A DNA stretch of 29,688 nucleotides from Pelomyxa schiedti. Lineage: Eukaryota > Evosea > Pelobiontida > Pelomyxidae. Positions within the stretch are counted from its first letter, which is position 1. Each line of letters starts with the position of its first letter. The DNA lies in assembly GCA_020536535.1 (NCBI GenBank), contig JAHLWZ010000080.1, positions 1,178-30,865 of the forward strand, given 5' to 3'. Positions 20,145-29,479 of the stretch are shown in pieces. Below the pieces are notes generated by a model. The model was not told where the DNA came from. It ran no database searches and worked only from the letters and a program-made list of their open reading frames with translations. Position numbers and translations under genes: made by a program.

Positions 20145-21582
20145 ATGGCGTCAGCGGAGGAGGCAGCGGCAAAACCACAGGCGCGACAAGATGGTCAAGT
20201 AGGCGGCCACGGTGGCGCTGGCGCACTGCTGTTCGAGAACGGTCGCGTGCTCAAGGTCCGCATGCGGACCCCTTTTTTTCGTTTTTTTTTCTTTTTCTTT
20301 CTTCTCTTCTATTTTTCTGTTTTTTTTCTGTTTTTTTTTTGTGTTTTGTTTTGGTTGTTTAAATTACCACGATAGTGCATATATTTTATCTATTTGAGTA
20401 CAGTTATAACTATTGTAGTTGTGAAAACAATACATATAAGTCACTGCATGTAGAAGTTTTGTGAAGCACACTAACGGTATGGTAATAGCCGGCTACTTGC
20501 CCGAAGGAGGTAGCATTTTACAAACAAGTGGCGGCTGGACATGCTCCACATGCCGTAAAGTTCCATTTGGTACCACAGTTCTTTGGTACTGAAGAGAGGG
20601 ACACACCTTATGGAAGGATTAACTACTTTATTATGGAGGATATGCTTCAGGTTATTTCACTTCTGCTATCTAAATAGAAAACACAACCTTTCTCTAGGGT
20701 TTCAAGCATCCATCTATTTTGGACATCAAGATGGGTACACAGACGTGGCACGAGGATTGCACTGAGGAGAAAAGACTTCAGCACATCGAGCAGGATTCCA
20801 AGTGAGCTCAACCTGCCTTTCTTTACCTGCAACCAACTTATTAAAAAGATGTACCACTGGCAAGTACGGTTTCCGCTTCTGTGGAATGAAGGTACTGGCT
20901 TCTTTCTCACCTCTATTCTTGACTATTTATTAAGGTGTGGGATGTTGCAAAGAAAGCCGCTCAAAAGTTCGACAAGCGCTATGGGTGGTTTGCCTTGGAG
21001 GAAGATGCTATGGTAGAGGCTCTTACAACCTTCCTCAATGATGGTACTCGTGTGCGGACGGATATTATTCCATTTTTCCTTGAGAGATTGGATCAAGTTG
21101 ATTGCAACCATTCTACGCCATTAACTAACCTTTCTTCAGGTTCGTAAGTTTATGTCTGGAGGTGGATGGGCCATGTACGCTTCATCACTGCTGTTTGTCT
21201 ATGATGATGCCACAGTAGAAGATTCACATCCCCCTGGAGTTTTCATGATTGATTTTGCACATGCGGTAAGGCTACCCAACCCCTTGGGTGGAGATCCCAG
21301 CTATGTTCCCGGTGTTGGTAAAATTATTTTTACTCTTTTTATCTCCACTCACTGTCTCAGATAACTTGATGAAATTCTTCCATCGCATTGAAGCAGGTAA
21401 TTTCCTCCAAGAGCCTTCACATTACTCATTTCATTTCAGGCTCTACTGCACTTAGTACAATTTTCCCCTTCCTTACTTTACCAACTTCTAACGGTCCCCA
21501 AAGAGTTGACTCTGCCAACAATTCCTGGCATAACAGGCAAGCATTCCGCTCTTTAAACACTTCTAAATTGGCTTTTCCTTAG
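20145..21582 (+). CDS. Inositol polyphosphate kinase (IPK/IPMK/IP6K family)
   Basis: Exons 20145-20255, 20489-20650, 20698-20801, 20849-20891, 20935-21096, 21140-21317 and 21361-21396, then 21440 onward. Family motifs are all present: QVGGH and GRVLKP near the N-terminus, KEVAFYKQV, LVPQFFG, YFIMEDML, the catalytic PSILDIKMG (P96, D100, K102, G104; PxxxDxKxG signature), SSLL at 209-212 and MIDFAH at 230-235 (metal-binding Asp). These enzymes phosphorylate inositol phosphates in cytosol or nucleus. Which isomer it uses cannot be told from sequence. The C-terminus is uncertain. After HRIEA a good 43-nt intron ends at 21439, and the next exon either stops at TAG 21580-21582 or is spliced in frame to the EF-hand sequence starting at 21583 (see findings). 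Intron 1 is long (233 nt) with a U-rich tract at 20273-20350. Confidence 0.9.
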
Positions 21583-21602
21583 ATGCTCTAACGCCTGAGC
21601 GA

Positions 21603-22118
21603 ATGGACGAAATGTGGGAGAGAATGGATATCAACCACAACGGATCACTTTCCCTTGCTGAAGTGGAAAACACTCTTCATGGCTGTTTCCCTAAGTTTGC
21701 TGCTCGCAGAATGCTTCTTCTCAGGGCCTTCTTCAAGGCTGACAAATCTATGGTATTGGTTTCACTAATCTTCCTTATTTCCTCATCATCTGAACAGAAT
21801 GATGCCATTGACCGAAATGAGTTCACATCCCTGATAAAATACCTGGTGTTCTACCACCAGCTTTATGAAGTTTTCCAGAAAATCGACGTCAATCGCGACC
21901 GCAAGCTGAACTTAGAGGAGGTGAAGACTGGTTACAAGATGCTAGGAATCCCAGTCACGGATGAAACGGAAGTTCGCACTGCGTTTGCCAAGGTACAACA
22001 TTTCTTTCCGGATTGATTACGTTGTATTCTTACATACTCCTAGATTGACGTTGACGGTAGCGGCGTTATCGACTTTGAAGAATTCTGTGCTTACATGACT
22101 AAAGTCTACATGCAATGA
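21603..22118 (+). CDS. EF-hand Ca2+-binding protein (four loops), possibly the C-terminus of the kinase
   Basis: Exons 21603-21752 (or from 21583), 21798-21992 and 22044-22118. From ATG 21603 it has 139 residues and four 12-residue EF loops: DINHNGSLSLAE (9-20), DKSMNDAIDRNE (47-58), DVNRDRKLNLEE and DVDGSGVIDFEE. Loops 1 and 4 are canonical; loops 2 and 3 lack the usual Gly at position 6 but keep acidic ligands and the final Glu. SLIKYLVFYHQLYEVFQKID resembles protist and flagellar EF-hand proteins of the calflagin type. Upstream, ALTPER is in frame with the first EF loop right after an acceptor at 21582, so the ATG may not be the true start. It lies only 20 bp after the putative kinase stop. 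Confidence 0.85.
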
Positions 22119-22227
22119 ACGCCGTGTTAGTTTTATTACCTTCAAAAATCATGAAATGCAATGCTTCTTTTTTCTTCTTCAAATCATTTATTCCCTATCA
22201 CCATTAGAGAACAACAAATAAATTCTC

Positions 22228-23298
22228 TCAAAGGAACCACATTGATACAGTTGAAGGGGGTGACACTGAGGGGTACATAGAATGATGAGGGGGTGATGGT
22301 GACTGTGGGGGTATAATTACTCTCCTCTGTGGTGGTGAGGCTGAACTAGAACCTGATGTGTTGAAGCTGGTGTTGGTGTTGTTTGTTGGTGGTGTGATTG
22401 GTATCGGCGGTGTTGAAAGGACTTGGGACGAAGTGAACATCATAGGGGAACTACAGTACGGGGAAAGGAACCCACCTCCGGTCATGATGGAATGACGAGG
22501 AAATGAGGTATTTGGTGCGGGTAGTGGGGGTGACATGGAGAGAAGGCCTAGTTCAACTCCAACAATTCCGGAACCGGTTCCATGGTCAAGGTGGGAACCT
22601 GGAATGTTCCGGCTGTGGAGACTGGCCCCGCTCTCGTATATCTGAGGTGGTGGGTTGTTGGACCGGTGAGGGGGTGATACGCTGCAAAGGAAGAATTGCT
22701 GCTGTGGGGACTGAGCGGTAAACAAGTCATCACAGGAACCGCCGTAGGGAGTGAAGTCATCTACCTCTGAACCGTCATTAGATGGTTGTTGAGAGGTGGT
22801 TATTGCCGGCGAGTTCGCCATCGGAATCCTTGTCACCGCGTGCGGTACATCATGGGAGTGGTCCGGGCGAGGTGGTACTGTTTCAACAACACCCTCTTCT
22901 CCCTCAGCACACAGTTCTTCTCTGTATCCACCAACGCCAGGCAGTATTACACCTTCAGAATCCTGTTGCGAACTATCATCACCGGCACTATAAGTATTCC
23001 TAGCAAGAGAAGAAGAAGAGGAAGCGGTGGATGTGGAATTTCTCTCTGAAGAGCGAGACATCATAATAGCCTGCAGTTCCTCGTCAATCTCAGCAGAATC
23101 AAGCCTGCTGGATTCAAACATAGTGCAACTCGGCGAGTCACAAGCAGACATAGTCACCTTTGGTGTCCACCTCCCCCCACTGCCAACATTACTATTAATA
23201 CTACTATTACTGTTGTTGATGGTTCCCAATGGCTGTGTTTCCCTTTCCCTCTTATCATCAACAATTGCACTCGCAACCACTGACGAGGTTGATTCCAT
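22228..23298 (-). CDS. Ser/Pro-rich protein of unknown function
   Basis: A single open frame of 356 residues from ATG 23298 (MESTSSVVAS) to TGA at 22228-22230, with no intron needed. I do not recognise a domain. The N-terminal third is acidic and Ser-rich with a short conserved-looking segment LDSAEIDEELQAIMMSRSS that could be helical. The middle carries FTPYGGSCDDLFTA, and the C-terminal half is Pro/Ser/Asn/Thr-rich with several PPQ and SPP units and ends in SMWFL. No membrane segment or signal peptide is visible. It is probably largely disordered, perhaps regulatory. Its stop is 109 bp from the stop of the convergent EF-hand gene. Confidence 0.68.
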   Translation of the reverse strand: MESTSSVVASAIVDDKRERETQPLGTINNSNSSINSNVGSGGRWTPKVTMSACDSPSCTMFESSRLDSAEIDEELQAIMMSRSSERNSTSTASSSSSLARNTYSAGDDSSQQDSEGVILPGVGGYREELCAEGEEGVVETVPPRPDHSHDVPHAVTRIPMANSPAITTSQQPSNDGSEVDDFTPYGGSCDDLFTAQSPQQQFFLCSVSPPHRSNNPPPQIYESGASLHSRNIPGSHLDHGTGSGIVGVELGLLSMSPPLPAPNTSFPRHSIMTGGGFLSPYCSSPMMFTSSQVLSTPPIPITPPTNNTNTSFNTSGSSSASPPQRRVIIPPQSPSPPHHSMYPSVSPPSTVSMWFL

Positions 23299-23742
23299 GA
23301 ACCTTAAAAACCACAAACAATTGTGTCAATATTATATAAGGACAAATCATAATGCCAAATAGCAACCCCAAACACGTCAACAAATTCAATGAATGATGCA
23401 CAACTAAAAATTTTTTGGTGTTTGACACCTGGAGGGAGCAGGGGGCCTGTTGGTCAACGGTGATGACGTCACTGAGTATGAGGCGTTATTGTTGACACCT
23501 CCTAGGACTGATGACCCACCGGTGAACCGCATTGGCCTCGGCGCAACAATCGTGGCCATCTTTGTTTTGGTTGGTTCCCAACTTCTACTTGATCAAAAGA
23601 AAGTGGTAAAAAAAATTGAACCGGTGGAGGGAAAAACCAAAAGATTTAGGGGAATGATTGGGGTTAGAAGAAGACGGTGGTATTGGTGATACTCAAATCA
23701 GTGGTAGTAGAAGGTGCAGTGTTGTAGACGTGAACGTGGGTG
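23299..23742. other. Intergenic region upstream of the Ser/Pro-rich gene
   Basis: 444 bp between two minus-strand genes. A palindromic TGACGTCA occurs at 23464-23471. A plus-strand open frame at 23450-23689 has a hydrophobic stretch, but no other sign of being a gene. Confidence 0.45.
23464..23471. promoter_or_regulatory. CRE-like palindrome TGACGTCA
   Basis: A perfect 8-bp TGACGTCA lies 166 bp upstream of the ATG at 23298. In other eukaryotes this is the binding site of CREB/ATF-type bZIP factors. One 8-mer in 30 kb can occur by chance, so the role is only suggested. Confidence 0.2.
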
Positions 23743-25237
23743 TCATATTCCGGATATAGTATCGGTCATAGCATGTGTTCTGTAAGCGTATGCCATTCTT
23801 GGAGTGTTGAAGGAGAATCTGGAAAGGATTTGGGGTTGGAATGAGGTTTACGGTTTTGTAGATAGACGTAGAGGAGGGATGGTTACCCAATGGAATTGGA
23901 GTTGCATGCTATCACACCGCCAAGGCCCCCTACTCGTTCGCCGAGGTAGCGGATGGATTTATCACAAGCCTCTTGGACTGTACATCCTGTCCTTATATTT
24001 TCAACAACTTGCCGGCTTATCATGGTGCGTATCAAATCCTCACCATATCCTGTTGCGGCAACTGCGCCAATTCCTCTTTCAGTGAACCTAAGATTCCAGT
24101 TATTCTTATCATGGATATTGGGTTGTTGAAAGTATTAATTGTACTGTCAGTAATACCCTCCGCATCCCCAGATCGGACTGTCACCTACCCTTCCTGGTCT
24201 TTTAAACGGAATTCCTCCTTTATGAAGGTTAAGTATTTTCTGTTGGATTGTAAGGTTGTACCTGTTGAAACTCCGACGGCAAAATTTCCGAAATTGTCAT
24301 AGCATACACAGCCAACAGTGTCCATTCCTTTATTCACAGCCTGAGTGGCATTGGCCGGACAGTTGGCGGGATTTGGATCTGGGTCAACCGGCTCAGTTCG
24401 GTGTGTAAAAGCTGATTTTGCATGATAGGTCGCAGCCCGCGATTTAATTTCAAGATACCGCTCCAACTCTCTGCCCACAAGTAAGTCTTCTGGCTTGCAT
24501 TCCTAAAACGAAGGTGAGGTAAAATTTGAAGAAGAGTGGGTATCCTGACCTGCATTCCTTCTTCCATTGCAAAGAGAAGAGCGCCTCTTCCGACGAGCAT
24601 TACGTGAGGGGACTTGTCTCTAACAAGTCGGGCAGCCGCAATTGGGTGCCGTACATTCTGAATAGCACAGACCGACCCTATCTTCAGATCATCAGAGGCA
24701 ATCATTGCATCCATTTCAACTTCCGCGTCCCGGTTTATAAAGGAACCCCGCCCAGCATCAAATACGCCACTGTCTTCCATGCACTCAATAGCTGCTTGGA
24801 CCTAGTTCATATCAGGTAAGAAATTTCACATAAAGAAGGGCATGTAGTTACTCACATACAGCGTCAACAGCACGTCCATTTCCGCGCAGAACCGCATCAG
24901 CCACATTGCACGCCCTCGTCACCCCCTTGGTGTTTGTTCAACATAAGTCCCCGTACCAGCATAATTAATGTAATAATTTTTTAGTGCACACCAACTTAAC
25001 AAAGCGTTCCAGACAAAAAAAAAAAAAGGAAAACTACATAAACCAAAAAAAAAAACCGAGAACTACCTCTACGTGGGCATCGACAACACCGTCAGGTATG
25101 TCCCATGCACCCCCGTGCACCACTGTTATATGTCTGTTCACTGTACTACTACCACTCCCGGTACTACCCACACAAGATCCTCCCGCACCCGTGCACGCCA
25201 TTCGCCCGCTCGTGTATTTTCCTCGAAAGTGGTCCAT
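23743..25237 (-). CDS. Isoaspartyl peptidase / L-asparaginase (Ntn-hydrolase)
   Basis: Seven exons: 25237-25067, 24925-24860, 24801-24550, 24502-24262, 24214-24157, 24087-23887 and 23818-23743; about 354 residues. Plant-type asparaginases hydrolyse asparagine and isoaspartyl dipeptides and self-cleave before a Thr. Matching segments are VVHGGAWDIPDG, CMEDSGVFDAGRGS, VEMDAMIASDDLKIG, AIQNVRHPIAAARLV, then MDTVGCVCYDNFGNFAVGVSTGG with the expected nucleophile T225, followed by GRVGDSPIWGCGG, GIGAVAATGYGED, GGLGGVIA and FSFNTPRMAY. Residues 196-220 before the Thr form a Pro/Asn-rich linker, as in other members. The start ATG 25237 precedes a Gly/Ser-rich leader of about 35 residues; MACTG at 25198 is an alternative. 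The first intron is 141 nt with A/T runs. It is likely active since all visible catalytic positions are kept. Confidence 0.93.
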
Positions 25238-25684
25238 CACCAATCATTCAAAAATACCATTCAGATGACCTCTGACTTCAGAAGAACTATTGGACGTTTC
25301 AGTCAAAAACCATAGTACTAAATGAAAAATGAGGAACAGTATGGCAAGTGGGGTGTGTCCTTTCGGAGTTGAAGTGTTGGTTTTGGGAAGGTTTGGAGAC
25401 TTACAAAATGCATTTCGCGAAAATCGCTTGCAACCCGTAAAGAGTTTCTGAAGCACGAAGGATCTGGAAAGGTAAATTTACGAACTTTCCCAATCAGGAA
25501 CCGTTTTCCAAGCACCTGTAAACCGCTTCCCACGGAAGAAAATTCGCACAAAGACAGGCCGTTTGTGCTCCCCCTTTTGTTCTTTCCGCTTCATCCGCTG
25601 TGTGTTGGCCAAAGAGAAACCAAAAAAAGAGGAACCAAACTGACACCCCACACAAAAAAAAATTAAAAGCAAACGCAACACAAC
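25238..25684. other. Divergent intergenic region, asparaginase / cyclase
   Basis: 447 bp between two start codons pointing away from each other. No protein-like frame, RNA gene or clear motif was found. Plus-strand 25560-25680 is A-rich immediately before the cyclase ATG. Confidence 0.45.
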
Positions 25685-28600
25685 ATGCCACACAGCTTCA
25701 CTGGGTCCCATAATAAAGTCGGTGACGCCGGTGACGCCAGCAACAAGCCCCTGCCGATCCCCAAGGCGCAAGCCTCCACGAGCAACATCAAATCCCCTGC
25801 GTTGACAGCAACAAGTAACGAGAACGACTTCCTCGATGTCATCGGAGTGCCGGTTGGTGACACGGCCAAAAACCACCGGGGGGCGTTTCCGCTAAAGGCC
25901 GTTGTTCCCTTGTCATCAGTTGCTATCGTTCTATGTGTCATTATTGTATGTTTGGTCCCTATGACACAGCAATGGAATGAATCCCTCAAGACTGTATCTC
26001 AGACTGCAAAGTCAAACTTGCTTGACGTGTGTTATCAAATTGAATGGAATTCGGGCATTTGCTAACCTGTCCTTTTTTTTTACAGGCTTTGGAATTGTAC
26101 AGAAGGTCACTTGTGGTACAAGCAGTTGCAAATATAAGTTCTGTTGTACAACAGGCTCCGAATTTGGGAGAATTGATTGAGGGCTCAATTCCACTGGAGG
26201 AATACACATCTAATCTCACATTGACTGCGGACTCGTCAAAGTTCAGGCAAATACTTAAGCCTATAAAGATTGGGTGGAAGGACTTTGTAAATACCGTGAG
26301 TTTCTTTCCTCTGTAATGTCACATATACTGATCTGAAAAGATGGTTGCTTTCCAAAATAGTCACGGGGAACATTCTTACAATGAACGCTATCCAGGTCAG
26401 TGAGATCGAGTCAATTGTGTCATACTCAAACCTCTTTTTTTCCTTGCTAGACGGTTTCTATGTGATCTATGATAGTTGCATCAGTTTAGACATGGTCTCT
26501 TATAGATATATTAATGGCCTTCCTACACACAATTCAAGTGGCAAAATGCCAAATTACAATGTCACAAAACAGTCCTGGTGGTATGATGCCCATTTCCTAG
26601 GCAAACAGTAAGAATTTCTTAAGGAAAGCGGGAATGGCCGCAGAAGATGGAACCTGGACCAATGTATACAAAGACTTTTCCAGAGCATACACCATGGGAT
26701 ACACAAGGAGGGTCAAGGCCGCACCAGTCCCGGCTGTCATTCAAATTACAATCACACTTCTTTCGATATCAAAGTACTTCAAAGCAATGAACCTGACTGA
26801 AACGGGGAGTGCCTATCTCGTTGATTCAACACTCCAGGTCCATCCCACTCTCATATCTCCCTTTAGCTTCTCACCTAGAAACATATATACAATCTCGATT
26901 GCAACAGCTGATGGGAGCCACACCAGGACTGAACATATCATATCTGAATGGCACAATTATGAAATCACCAGATAGCCCAATGGATGCCATTGGACTCACA
27001 GCGCGGACCTGGCTCAATTACACCCATGGAATACCTCAAGAGGCCCACTTCATTGTGACTTTGTCCGACAAAGGCCCCTGCTACGCCGACATCGTTCCCA
27101 TAACTGCGGATGGCGGCCTCGTCCTCTGGCTAACTCTAGTCACTCCCGAAAGGGTACGAGGCCCCTTTTTTTTCGTTTCGCTCGCTTGCTGATGATTTGT
27201 TTATAAAAATCCTTGTAGGATTTCCTCTCGAGCATCACAGCCCAGCAGGACCAGGCGGAGGCCGATGCCCATAAGTCTTTGTGGGCGGTGCTGGGGGTGG
27301 AACTATTCATCGCCGTGTGTGCCATCGTTCTGAGCATTTCGTTGGCGGTCGTTTTGGCCTCAGCGCTCAAGAGAGTGACAACAAAATTACATGGCGTTTC
27401 TACGGGAAAATTCTCAAGGTGCAATTTGATACTTTTTTCGTTTTTTTTTCTTCTCTATTTCTCACACTTCCAACAGGAGTGAGAGCTACACGGTTTTGAA
27501 AACAAGTGCAATTAGAGAAATAGATATGGTGAGATTATACCCCCTACTTTCTTTTCTAACATATGCACAAAGTTAAATGCTGAAGTCTGTAGTATGCAGA
27601 GCACTCTTGAGTCATTCAGCCAGTGAGTGTCCTTTTTTTTCTGCTTTATTCCTTCTAATGCTATTCCAGATATGTTCCAACCCAAGTTGTAAGGCAAGAA
27701 TTCATCCGAATTCGCGAGCTGTTTCTTACTAACTAATACTGTATAGGCATCTGTGCAAATACAAATTACGCCCAGTTGTAGGGTTCCGCGCAATGAAGTG
27801 TGTCGTAATGTTCCTTGACGTTGTAGATTTTGTATGACAGCGCACAAGTTTTCCTCTTTATTTACTATTTGTTAGACTAAAAACATGGATGCTTATGGTG
27901 CCCAGACCATCATTGAGGTGCTTTCAGTGATGTTTGAGGTATTCTCAACCATTATTACTAGAAATTCTGGCACAATTGACAAGGTTTACTCCTTCCACCC
28001 GGCCTACAATCTAACACTCACTATTCAGTACATCGGTGATGCTATTATGGCCCTATGGGGTTGCCCGGAAGCTCTGGATGATCCCGAAATGCGTGCATGT
28101 GTTGCCATGGACGAAATCCTTGAAGAACTGGCAAAATTGAATGTAGTATTCCTTCAGAAGTTTAACATCACAATGCGCATTCGTATTGGGGTAAGAGTTC
28201 CTCTCTTCTTTATTGAATTCTGCTTAAACCAGACAGCTGCACTATGGAGAAGTAAGGGCCGGCAATGTCGGGTAGAATACTATTTTCTTTGGACTTCATT
28301 TTTCTAATATAACTCCAGATCAAGCCAGAGATTGAATTATACTGTACTTGGTGAGTCTGAAAAAGGCCATCCATCAAGTAACCAATTAACAACTATCAGG
28401 CAACACCGTCAACCTTGCAGCGAGATTGGAACCATTAAATAAAGAGCTCGGAACAGCCGTTCTTGTAACAGACAGCATCCGGAATCCCTGCTGCAAATCA
28501 TTTTCTTTCCGGGCCCTAGGCAAAATCTTTGTATATCCCCAATTCCATTCCTCCCAGCAAATAATACATACAACAGGTTCGCGGTTTCCAAGACCCCATC

Positions 28601-28894
28601 CTGGTACATGAATTTCTCGGGGCAACCTCCAAGTGAGCATTACCATTCCGGCTCTTCACCATTTCATTAACACATCACCCCAGAATTGACAGTAAGACCC
28701 AGCTTATGCTGCAGCACTATTCCGCCGTTGATCAAGCCCTTTGTTGCAATGACGCAGAGCCTCTCCAGGCCTTGTTGGATGAATTCGTCTCCAGGTTCCC
28801 CCTGGATAAGCCTGCTGCCCTCACAGCCCAGCTTCTTCGCCAGTCCAACAATAATGCAATCACAGGCACAATCAGCACAACATCATTCCACTAG
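25685..28894 (+). CDS. Receptor-type class III adenylyl/guanylyl cyclase
   Basis: Eighteen exons: 25685-26026, 26086-26312, 26361-26395, 26451-26580, 26624-26837, 26908-27153, 27219-27418, 27477-27528, 27573-27622, 27670-27693, 27747-27831, 27876-27983, 28029-28190, 28237-28271, 28319-28350, 28400-28530, 28577-28632, 28684-28894; about 779 residues. Layout: cytosolic N-terminus, TM1 at 72-93, an extracellular region of about 320 residues with Cache-like segments (HGEHSYNERYPDGFYVIYD, TWTNVYKDFSRAYTMGY, GSAYLVDSTLQ), TM2 at about 421-444, then linker and class III cyclase domain. The domain has MKCVVMFLDVVDF (metal D531), DKYIGDAIMALWG (K571, metal D575), RIGLHYGEVRAGNVG and NTVNLAARLE (N652, R656). 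It makes a cyclic nucleotide, probably in response to a small ligand. Residue 649, normally Asp before TVN, is Asn. Intron 10 has a GC donor (GCAAGA) after a 24-nt exon. Confidence 0.93.
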
Positions 28895-29059
28895 ACCCAC
28901 ACCTCAATATCACCCTGTAAAAAAAAAAAATAATTTATACATATAAATACCCAAAGCAAAAACCAATGAAAAACCAAAAAGCAAAAACCAAAAAAACGCG
29001 GACATTTGAAATTCGTTTTGCCAAAGCTTGGAACAAGGTGGTGGTGTGAGGAGAGGGAA

Positions 29060-29418
29060 TTATGGGTGTGGCTGGAGCTGCCATCGTTGCCTGCCTGTGT
29101 TGTCATCGCACGGCCAGAGATCAAAGAAATGGCCCGAATCCGGGCAGCTGAGGTAAGATCTCCCTCCGCCGACTCCTCCGTGCACCCTGATATAGCAAGT
29201 GTGCGGCAGGGCGTGGTTGGCTGGACCACGGATTCCGGCACGGGCGTGATGTACCACCTGACCCTGCCCGAGTTGTCGTCGCAGTGCCACCGGTCGACCT
29301 TCTTGCCGTCGGCGGTGGAGTTCTCGAAATGAAGTTCATGGATGTGTGGGGATGTTTTCTTCTGAGACACCAAACTGCGAGCCGTTGCGTAGCCAACGCC
29401 CCATTCTCTAGACAACAA
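29060..29418 (-). pseudogene. Ricin-B-like (QxW) lectin fragment, frameshifted
   Basis: Two repeats of the same type lie in different frames. The first (about 29235-29360) reads KKVDRWHCDDNSGRVRWYITPVP; the second (29060 to about 29235) reads HFFDLWPCDDNTGRQRWQLQPHP and ends at TAA 29060-29062. The W..C-D-D...G-R-x-R-W pattern resembles the QxW unit of ricin-type beta-trefoil lectins, which bind carbohydrate. A one-base shift near 29234-29242 would be needed to continue from PVP into GIRGPANHALPHTCYIRVHGG, which is what the family pattern would predict. No intron with legal ends repairs it. The first frame opens only from TTG and its upstream side runs into the divergent gene at 29480, so the 5' end is probably missing too. 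It could alternatively reflect a sequence error. Confidence 0.45.
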
Positions 29419-29479
29419 TCTCTGCAGACAGTGACGTACTATATGTTGAGGATTTGATAGAAATTCCTTTGAAAACGAA

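Noticed and set aside
23450-23689. Plus-strand open frame with a hydrophobic stretch
   Set aside because: No intron signals, no homology sense, and it overlaps the expected promoter/3' end of two minus-strand genes.
26604-26623. An ultrashort 16-nt intron in the cyclase gene
   Set aside because: It keeps the frame, but the GTATGA donor at 26581 gives a 43-nt intron, typical for this gene, and a better match to related extracellular domains.
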